Part shown: positions 1 to 9,800 of the stretch, in pieces | Position numbering within the stretch: position 1 is the first letter of the stretch | Layout of the letters: every line of letters begins with the position of its first letter | Source: Prevotellaceae bacterium UBA7017 | GTDB taxonomy: Bacteria; Bacteroidota; Bacteroidia; Bacteroidales; Bacteroidaceae | NCBI GenBank assembly: GCA_002449535.1 | Contig: DJWZ01000062.1 | Coordinates: forward strand, 1-16,354 | Direction: 5' to 3' | Length of the DNA: 16,354 nt | The notes under the pieces: generated by a model | What the model was told of the DNA's origin: nothing | The model's input: only the letters and a program-made list of their open reading frames with translations | Database searches by the model: none | Translations under genes and position numbers: made by a program

Positions 1-2
1 CC

Positions 3-527
3 GAGAAGCTCACCCAGCTGACCGACAAGGAAAAGGAACTGGTGGAGAGCTACTGCCGTGACATCGAGGGCCCGCGCTATGAGGCCACCGTCCGCCTGTT
101 CAGTCAGATCATGTTCATCGCACCGCAGATCCGACTGTCGGAGGAGCAGACCAAGGCCGGCGGCAAGTCGTACACCTACTATTACTCAGTGGAGTCCGCC
201 CTGCCCATGATTAAAAGCGGGCACGCATCAGAACTGTCGGTCGTATTCAACCATCCGGAGCTCAACGACTTCACAGGAAGAGCCTACGACGAGACTTTCT
301 GCAAGACCATGCGCCGCATGTGGGTGCAGTTCGCCAAGACCGGCAATCCCTCGCTCACGGCTGAGCAATCGCCCGACGGCAAGGCGAAGGAGTGGCCGCT
401 CTACGATCTGGAGAACAAGCAGGTGATGGTGCTCGACGAGCATGACATCCATCCGGCCAAGGAGTCTGAAGTGAAGATTGTAGACTGGGAGCGCAGCTAC
501 TTCCTGACCAACTATTATATGCCTTGA
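3..527 (+). CDS. Type B carboxylesterase, C-terminal part (5' end outside window)
   Basis: The reading frame is open from the window edge to TGA at 525-527, so this is the last ~174 residues of a larger protein; the family is usually about 500 residues. The GTG at 42 is internal, because the frame continues upstream with ordinary codons. Matches to carboxylesterase type B C-termini (alpha/beta hydrolase fold) are SGHASEL, whose His codon at 222-224 fits the catalytic histidine, then SVVFNHPE, then MWVQFAKTGNPS and EWPLYDLENK. Such enzymes hydrolyse carboxylic esters; in Bacteroidota many are exported. The nucleophile Ser and the acidic residue would lie upstream, so activity cannot be judged here. 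Codon use is GC-rich like the start of the next gene. The following gap has its own promoter, so this gene is probably a separate transcription unit. The substrate is unknown. Confidence 0.85.
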   Translation, partial: EKLTQLTDKEKELVESYCRDIEGPRYEATVRLFSQIMFIAPQIRLSEEQTKAGGKSYTYYYSVESALPMIKSGHASELSVVFNHPELNDFTGRAYDETFCKTMRRMWVQFAKTGNPSLTAEQSPDGKAKEWPLYDLENKQVMVLDEHDIHPAKESEVKIVDWERSYFLTNYYMP

Positions 528-696
528 CAGAACGTCAAAAGGGGCAGCGTCAGGCCCCCGGAAAGTGAACGGGTATGGGGTGGATTACGCAACTGTACTA
601 CCCTAGAAAAAATTGAATGATTTTTACCGATTCCATCGATGATATTTCAAGGAATTTTTGATTTTCCAATGGGGGAGATGAGTCATTTGCCTGTTT

Positions 697-735
697 CAAA
701 ATCTGCAAATTTTGTTACAAAATCTGCAAAATTTT
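697..735 (+). repeat. Two direct repeats upstream of the giant-gene promoter
   Basis: CAAAATCTGCAAA followed by a T-run occurs at 697 and again at 718, a spacing of 21 bases or about two helical turns. The pair sits some 45-80 bases upstream of the -7 element at 779. Spacing and position would suit an activator binding one face of the helix, but that is inference. The rest of the 528-844 gap is AT-rich. It holds only a weak GGGGC/GCCCC hairpin (541-558) without a T-tract. Confidence 0.5.
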
Positions 736-754
736 ACGTTGACACTTGTTTTTA

Positions 755-786
755 TTTTAGTATTTGGAGATTATTTATTATTTTTG
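755..786 (+). promoter_or_regulatory. Probable Bacteroidota promoter for the giant surface protein
   Basis: TATTTTTG at 779-786 matches the Bacteroidota -7 consensus TAnnTTTG exactly. The -33 element is weak: TTTTAG at 755-760 is at roughly the right distance (18 bases) but is not TTTG. A start around 793 would give a leader of about 50 bases before the ATG at 845. The sequence before that ATG is A-rich and has no Shine-Dalgarno, as is usual in this phylum. Confidence 0.55.
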
Positions 787-844
787 CACCCAGACGGACT
801 ACTTTTATTACGATTTTTAATCAAAACCAAAAATTATAGTTAAA

Positions 845-3800
845 ATGAAACAAGAATCTAACATTTTGCGAGGGCGAATGTGGCTTATGCTGCTTGTGCT
901 CTTTGTTTGGCTGGTGCCGCAACAGGCATCGGCTGACGACGCCTACGAGACGTTTGTTGACCAGTCGATTCTCTACAACGTCTTCGTCAGCGGTTCCAAC
1001 ACCGTCACCATCACCGTGCCGTGCTACGACATGGAGGGTGCCGATGCCTGGATTATGGACGGTAACCTTTATGCCTCCTGGGAGGGTCAGTCAGAGCTGA
1101 CTCTCTTCCACTGGGCCGCTGATGAAAACATTGACAACTCCAGGAGCACCTGTCCTGTCATGTTCTACACTCAGGCTCCCGGCTACATGAACCTGACATT
1201 AGGCAACACCAAGAATGTGACACGGTTGAACCCTCATAACTGGACCAAGCTAAATGTCATCCGCAACGACGACAAGTGCACGTTCGGCGCAACTGCCGTC
1301 TGGGTGGTGCCCAAGGAGATGCGGGGCAAGAAGATAACGCTCCGCTGGCATGTGCAGCGCAACGGCAACAGCCGTGATAAGGTCTATCTCGACGAGAAGG
1401 GCGGCCTCAAGGGACCCGACCCCATCACGATAGCCGAAGCCAGCCCCGTGGCGCCGCCTATTGTCACCGCGGCCAACATCAGCAATGACAGCGTGGGCAA
1501 GATTCTTGTGCCTTGGACTATGGTGCCTGAGAAGATTAACAAGCTGCGCTACGAGTATCTTGACGGCAACAACCGCACCGTCAGCAAGGAGGTGAAGACC
1601 ACGACGAACAGCGGCATCATCGCGCTCAACGCCACCGAGCCTCACCGCAAGTTCCGCCTCATAGCCGACTACTATGAGCCGCAGACCATCGGCGAGTATC
1701 TCATCAAGGATGCAGCTTCTGAAGCGATAGACTTGAAAATGTTACATGGACCAAATGGCTTGACTGTACGCCCCTTGGGCGGTGCCAATTCAAAGGTCGA
1801 GGTGAAGTGGAACATCGGCCACATCAAAAATGCCGACCTTGCCGAGATAGACTTCTTTGAAATTGAGCGCTCGCTGACCGGCAGGGAACAAGATTTCGTC
1901 TCTATCGGCAAAGTGCCCTTCGCACGCGTCGGCAGCGAGGCAAAGACCATATATACCTTTGTTGACAGCACCTATGTCAACGACCTCGATGCGTCGATGC
2001 TTACTGACGGCTACTCGCTCGAAAACCTGACCTATCGTGTGCGCCGCGCCATGACGCAGGCTTGGGGCTGGAGCGCCAATAACCCCTGCGCCAGCACGGC
2101 CCGCAGTGTCATTGACAACCTCCATCTGCTGCGCATAGCCAACTACACGGCCACGCAGCTTGACGACCAGTACAACGTCCGCGTGACCTGGCAGTATGCC
2201 GACGAGCACAACGGCGTGTGGGACGACCGCGCCAAGATGATGCTGCGCGTCACCCTGAAGAACGCCGCCGGCGACACCATAGATGTGAAGGAGTACGAGC
2301 TGAACAAGGCGGAGCGCGAGCAGTGCTACAAGGTGTTAGACCTCTCGCGCACCTGTGTCAAGTACGATATAGAAATGTATGTCGACCGCGGCACGTCGCC
2401 CCTCAACCTCTACGATGCGGAGAAGATGAAGGACTACTACTTCCCCATCCGCAATGCTCAGGACTGGGCGACCTTCCGCGACATGGTAGATGCGGCTGAG
2501 GGCAAGCGCGCGGTGAACGCCCGCCTCTATACCGACATCGCAGAGACCAATGTGTACATAGCTTGGGGAACAAGTGTCGCCTACAATGGCGTCTTCGACG
2601 GTAACGGTCACACGCTGACCGTCAGGACAGCCGCTAACGAGCGTGTCATGGCTCCCTTCCGCTATGTGGGCAATGCTACTATCAAAAATCTGCACGTCGC
2701 AGGTTCCATTAAGACCAGCGAGCGGAACTTATCCAGTCTCATCGGTTCTGTCTTGGCTGGTTCTACGGTTACCGTGGAGAACTGCCACTCGACGGTGACC
2801 ATCAACAGCACCTATAATGGCGAAACCGAAAACGGCGGCTTCATTTCCACCATTGGCGAAAACGTCAAGGCCGTGCTGCGCAACTGTAAGTTCGACGGCA
2901 ACTTCGAGGGCGGCAACAGCCACCACAATGGCGGCTTCATCGGCTATTGCCAGCCGAAGAGCTCGGCCGTCATCGACAACTGTCTCTTTGCCCCCGACCA
3001 TATCAACACCGGTGGCGTGAGCTGCGAGACGTGGGCACGCACCGCATCCGACGCCACCGTGTACGTTCGCAACAGCTTCGCCACGATGGAGTATTCGTCG
3101 ATGCTCAACATCCGTAGTGCAAGTGACTGGAATAAGTTCATCCAGATGGTGAAAGATGCCAAGAACGCATACGACGTGAACGCTATCCTTGCTGCCGACA
3201 TCACCGTCAGCGACTATGTGGGAGACGCCGAGACAGCTTACTATCGCGGTACCTTCGACGGCAACGGACATACCATCACCTTCAACAAGTCGGGCTTCTC
3301 GGAGGAACATATTGCCCCCTTCCGCTATGTAGGAGGCACTACCACCATCAGCAACCTGCACACGGCAGGTACCATTTCTACGAGCAAAAGGGTTGCTGCC
3401 GGTCTTATCTCAGAAGTTCTGTCAGGCAGCACCGTCAACATCGAGAACTGCCGTTCGTCGGTGACGATTAACAGCAGTGTGAGTGGCGATGGCTCCAACG
3501 GTGGCTTTGTGGGAGGTATGAATGGCACTGTCACCATCCGAAATTGCAAGTTCGACGGCAGCTTCGAGGGAGCCAACTGCAGTAACAACGGCGGCTTCGT
3601 TGGCTGGGTTAACGGCAACAGCAGTCTGACCATTGAGAACTGCGTCTTCGAGCCCGACCACCTCAGCACCAAACTCGAAGGCTGCGAAACGTGGGCACGC
3701 AAGTTAGACAATGAATCGGCTAAGGTAACGGTAACAAACAGTGAAGCTATCACCCACTATTCACCATCGAAAATCATCATCCGCAGTTCCAGCGACTGGG

Positions 3801-6800
3801 ACAAGTTCGTTCAGCTGGTGAAAGACGCAAAGAACAGCTACTGGGTGGATGCCATCCTGCAAGCCGACATTAGCGTCAACAAGTCAGTTGGCTTCAACGA
3901 TGCGCCCTGGCGCGGTACCTTGCATGGTAACGGCCACACCATCAATATCGATATCCAGAGTGGCAATAACAGTTATGCAGCCCTCTTTCCCCAAGTTTGG
4001 AGTGTCACTATCACCGACCTGCACGTAACGGGAAAGGTCAATGGCGGTGAACATTCTGCTGGTCTTATTGGCGGTGCTACAGGAGGAAGTAGTAACCAGC
4101 CCACCATCACACTTAATCATGTATGGGTATCAGTAGAGACAACTACGACAAGCACTCATGCTGGCGGTATCATAGGTCATTCTGATTATGCCGTTGTGTC
4201 TATGAACGACGTCCTCTTCGACGGCAAGGTTACCGCAAGTTCGAGCGGTGGTGTTGTAGGTAAAATCATCGGCTGGTGCAATGGCGGAGGATGGTCCTTA
4301 AAGCGTGTCTATGACAACGGCTCCGGATCAGCCGAATGGGTAAGATTTTGTATAGATTTTAGTCCCGGTAGAGGAAACTGGGTTGGCTGGAGTAGCAATA
4401 GTGGCAGCTTTACCGTCACCCGAGATAACTGGCAGGGAATGAATCAAAACGACAAAACCAACCAGAGCGAAGTGGTCAGCCTGATGAACGGCAAGGAAGC
4501 AGGTACGTGGCAACTTGTCAACAACAAGGCCGTACCAGTTATGCAGACTACAGAGAAAAATCTGACCGCAGTCCAGCTGGTGGAGACCTTAGGCAAGGAC
4601 AACTGGACGGTTGTCGACGGCAAGGCGGTGCCCAAGTCGAAGACGCTGACCGAGACGACCGATGGCGAGGGCGATGCCGCACTGGATAACCTTGCCACCT
4701 GGACGAAGGTTGGCGACACCGTGGTGCCCACGACGACACAGACTGCCGACGTGAGCTACAGCACTATCAACGACCCGAACCTGAAAGACCTGTTCTATCA
4801 CTCTGGCACTGGCAAGATTGATAAGGAGCTGTTAGCAGAGACACGCCAGAGCAGCGTGGTGCTGACGTGGAACACCGACGGCAACCCCGTCGACTACTTC
4901 ATCGTGTACCGCCGCGAGGCCGGCCAGGGCGACGACAAGTGGGTGGAGATAGCCACCAACCTGGACCAGATGACCTACGAGGACAAGACCGTCTCGCCGC
5001 TGAAGAACTATCAATATAAGGTACGCGCGATGACCGACTGCGAGGGTAATCAGAACAGCGAGACCCTGTCTGCGGACGGCGCCTGCAAGCACACCGGCCG
5101 ACTGGAGGGCTACGTGCGCTTCAATGACGGCACTGGTGTAGCTGACGTGGTAGTGAACATATCAAGTGGCAAAGAGCAAATAGAAGCACGCACTGACGAG
5201 AGCGGACACTACGTTGCCGACGAACTGCCCTACCAGGGCCAGCCGAGCATCACGTATGACGTGACTGTTGTAGGAGGTGTGGAGGCTGATGTGTCTTCAT
5301 ATTCAGTAACCTTCAATGGCGAGGTAAACGACGTGACGGTGAGCGAGTTTGTCGTTACTAATGGCAAGCGCTTCTCTGGCACCGTGCTTTATGACGGCAC
5401 CAGCATACCAGTGAAGGGTGTCAAATTCCTGTCAAACGGCAAGATGCTGCACAACGCAGCGGGCAAGCCGGTGGAAACTGACGAGGAGGGTAACTTCTCA
5501 TTCCGCGTGAAGCGTGGCGATAACACCATTCAGGCGGTGAAGGACGGCCACACATTTGTGGACAAAGGCATTTATAAGCATAATTTCATAGGCGACGTGG
5601 CAGCCTACACCTTCCGCGACGCTACGAAGGTGAAGCTCATAGGCCGCGTGGTAGGCGGCAAGGATCAGGGTGATCTGCCATTAGGCAACAACCTGTCGAA
5701 GAATAACCTTGGCGACGACCTGCAGATGGTGTTCGCACTCGAGGGCGACACTAAGTCATGGTTGGTGAAGGATGTACAGCATCCAGAGCTCATTGAGCGC
5801 GACACCGTATATCTGCATACAGGTGGCGCTCACCAGACAAAGGCGAAGACAACGCGCAAGCGTATCGACGTGACGCCCGACCCAGTGACAGGCGAGTATG
5901 TGCTGATGCTGCCGCCAGTGCGCTGGAAGGTGCAGCAGGTGTATTGTAAGGGTTATCCTACGCTGTATCAGAACGGACAGGCTAATGACGTAATAGACCT
6001 GACTGACTGCCTAACCCAGAAGGATACTACCTACGTGGGCAGCTACAGGGATGTGGACAACAGAACCATACATGAGCCAAAGGCATCATATAACGCCATA
6101 TATAACAGAATATATCGCAGCCCTGTGGAACTGACCTACAAGCAGCTGAACTATGACGAGTTTGACTACTTAGGCGACAAGAACTATAACGCCACCAACC
6201 TCAAGGGTGAAAAGGTGCAGGTGCCGCTGGCATATATGAATCCTAAGGATAAGACTAAGGCTCTCTACACCTTCGATCACCCAGTGTTCAGCCTGGAGCG
6301 TAAGTACTACATACAGGTGCAGGTGGCTGAGCGCTATGTATATAACAATGACTATACGGCAGAGAAGGTTGACTATGTACGCATAGGAGGCGGTATGGCT
6401 ACCATGCATAACGGCATGAAGAACGGCGTAGCGGTAGATACGCTGCGCCTGGACGACATGGGACAGGCAACATTCATGGTGAGCGCTGACCGCGTGGCGC
6501 AGCCTGTAGGCGTGGATAACGCCCTGAGAACAGTGACCTTCAGTGCCGAGCAGGACGGAACCCACTTTGAGGCAGAACCCCTGCACGCCTATGTGCTCAA
6601 CCTGTTCCCTATAGGCAGTGCTAAGGAACTGCTGACTGACGGCCAGCCGCTGCTGTTCGACATACTGCGTGACCCACCGGGTGCCTACAGTTCGTCAACG
6701 CTCGCCAAGGGCGCTACGCTCAATAATTCGTATGCTATGAATCTGTCAATGGCTGGCGGCTTGAATTTCAGCTTCTCGGTGGCTGACAAGACGGACTGGA

Positions 6801-9800
6801 TGGAAGGCGACTTTGATGGTATATATAGTGATATCCTTTATGAATATGCCGGTTCCTTTGACGGTGTCGAGCACGGCTCGGAGAAGGTAGACGTGGAGTA
6901 CTCAGAACTGGTGTTCAACTATAACGGCAGCAAGGCCTGGTCGCACACGATGGTGCTCTCCGACGCTGTCAGCACCAGCGGCGACCCCAGCATGGTGGGT
7001 GCCGACGCCGACCTCTACATCGGACAGGTGCAGAACGTGCAGGTGACACCGCTGTCGAGCATCAGTGTCATCACCGACTCGGTGTATCAGTCACGGCTGG
7101 CACAGACGGGCATCGGCCAGGCGAACACGAAGGGCGACGTGGCACAGTATGCCAAGTACGGCACGCTGGTCAACATTGCCGACGGTGTGGATGCCAACGG
7201 CAAGAAGTTCCACCTGGTGCGTGACGTGTCGCTCGGCTACGGCCCGAAGCTGAAGTCGAACTTCATCTATTCGCAGAAGCAGATTCTGGAGCAGATAATA
7301 CCTGACAAGGTGGGCGAGATACTCAACCTGATGTTCATTGGCAGTAAGGAGGACGCACAGGCAGTGGCAAACTCAACGCACAAGCCTGTTTATCGCTCGC
7401 TGCGCAAGCCAGACGACCCAAAATTTGCTCTGCCTAACAAGAAGTATAACACGACCGTCGAGACGCCAAACGACACTACGCACTACATCATAGTATTGCC
7501 TACTGGCGCGGACAGTAGCAAATATCCCGACGAAATAGCTGAGAAGGGTGAGATTATCTATGCTTGGACAAAGATGATTACCCAGAACGAGCGCGAGAAG
7601 CTGAATGCTACCGACCTGGTGAACAGCTTCGACATTGGTGGTGCACAGGGAGTGAACTACAGCGAGACGTTCAGCAGCAGCTATTCTAACTCTACGTCGA
7701 TGTACTTCCCTTATGGTGTGCAGCCTGACTACTTCGGCGGCAAGGGCACCGGCACCATCTCGTCGATAGCCTCGACCATTACCAACTACCTTGGCGCTGC
7801 GTTCTTCGGCTATATCGAGTCGTTTAAGAAGCTCGACCCGACGGCTTCTGATGGTAAGGGAAGCAAAGGCAAGGAATCATCAACGTCCATCAAGTTTAAC
7901 GGCGTGTACTTCCGTTGGTCACTGACCCCAGTGCTGACTTCGCAGACAATTGATACCAACAGCCTGTCGAACGAATATAATCGCACGGCATCGTTCACCC
8001 TTGCTGCAGCTCCGACGAGCCGCCTGAGCGTGGACGTATATCGTGTGCCGATGGCTGATCCCACGACCGTCACGGGCAAGTGGAATCCGGAGGATGTGTA
8101 TAGCAACTACAACTTCCAGAACATCACCAAAGAGACAATGGATTATCTGAGCAGGGAGGCTAACGTGCCTCAGCACGCTTCGCCATGCAGCTTCGTGTTC
8201 CGCACACGTGGCGGCTATACCTCTAATCCATGGGAGGACGCCCGTAAGACGCGCTTCTACCAGGCCGGCTCCATCCTCGACGAGCGCACGCTGAAGGTGG
8301 ACAACCCGACCCTCAGCCTTGACAAGCACAGTGTGAGCGGTGTGTCTGTAAACGATGCTGCGCGCTTCAAGGTTTATCTGTCTAACGAGAGCGAGAAGCC
8401 AGAGGCTACTGGCGGCTTGAGCGTATTCACGCTGTTCTCGGTAGATAAGGCTAATCCTAACGGAGCAAAGCTGAGCGTAAACGGACAGACGCTGACCTCT
8501 GGCGGCATGAACGTAACGGTAGTGCCGGGCATGACCACGGAGCTGGAAATGGAGGTGCGTGCAGGTAACGGTTTCGACTATGAGGGATTGACCCTCGGCT
8601 TGATGTCGCCTGGCGATGCCGACCATACTACGACAACCGCATCGTTCGATGTACACTTCCTGCGTGAGGCAGGTGCGGTGAACATATCGGTACCTGCCAA
8701 CAAGTGGGTGCTGAATACCAGCGCACAGAAGGACCCTGACCGCGGTTGGTACATACCTGTGACCATAAACGGATTTGACCGCCATCAGCATAACTTCGAC
8801 CATATAGAATTCCAATATAAGGAGACGCAGCGTGGCGACGACACGTGGACGAACCTCTGTTCGTACTATGCCGACTCAACACTGATGGCTAAGGCAAACG
8901 GCGTATGTGAGATGATGAAGCCAAACGACAACATCGTAACGCAATTCTATGGCGAAGGCTGGGAGATAGAGCGCAGCTACGACCTGAGGGCAGTACTCTT
9001 CTGCCGCAACGGTGGCGCGTTCCTGACTATGCCGTCGAATGTTATCAGCGGTATCAAGGACACACGCCGTCCGCAGCTCTTCGGAACACCAGAACCGAAG
9101 AACGGACTGCTGAACCTGAACGACAATATAGTGTTCAACTTCTCTGAAGACATAGAATACAACAACCTGAGCGCCATCAACAACTTCGAGGTAAGGGGCG
9201 AGGTGAACAACAATGACATCTCTGAGAATGTGAGTCTGCAGTTCTCCGGCAAGGCCAGCATGGAGACGGAGGCTAAGCGTAACTTTACAGGTAAGGATCT
9301 GACCATCGACCTGATGGTGAACCCCGCCGCTACGGGTCGCGATATGCCGATCTTCTCACACGGAGGCAACGGACAGAAGCTGCAACTCTGGCTGACCAAG
9401 GACAGAAGGTTGCGTGCGATAATAAACAAGCAGACTTTCGAATCGCAGTTGCCAATCAAGGAGAGCGGCTTCAGCCCTATAGCTATAAGCATAGACCAGA
9501 AGAACAGCACACTGATGTTCTACTGTGACGGCGTGATAATAGGCAAGGACTACAAGATAGAAGCCCCATATACTGGTACAGGTCCGCTTATCTTCGGACG
9601 CACCAACGAGCTCGAACGCTCAACAAGCCAGTACTACGAGGGCCGCATGATGGAGGTTCGCCTGTGGTATCGTGCTATGAGCGCAGGAGTAGCAGGCACA
9701 TACAGCCTGCATCGCCTGACGGGCTACGAGAAGGACTTGGTGGACTACTACCCGATGAATGAAGGCTCTGGCGACTATGCCGTTGACCACACTCAGGGTG

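Noticed and set aside
541..558. GGGGC/GCCCC hairpin after the esterase gene as a terminator
   Set aside because: Only a 5-bp stem and no T-tract follows; it is not a convincing intrinsic terminator.
639..839. 66-codon + strand frame before the giant gene
   Set aside because: It overlaps the direct repeats and the promoter, has AT-rich noncoding composition and resembles no protein.
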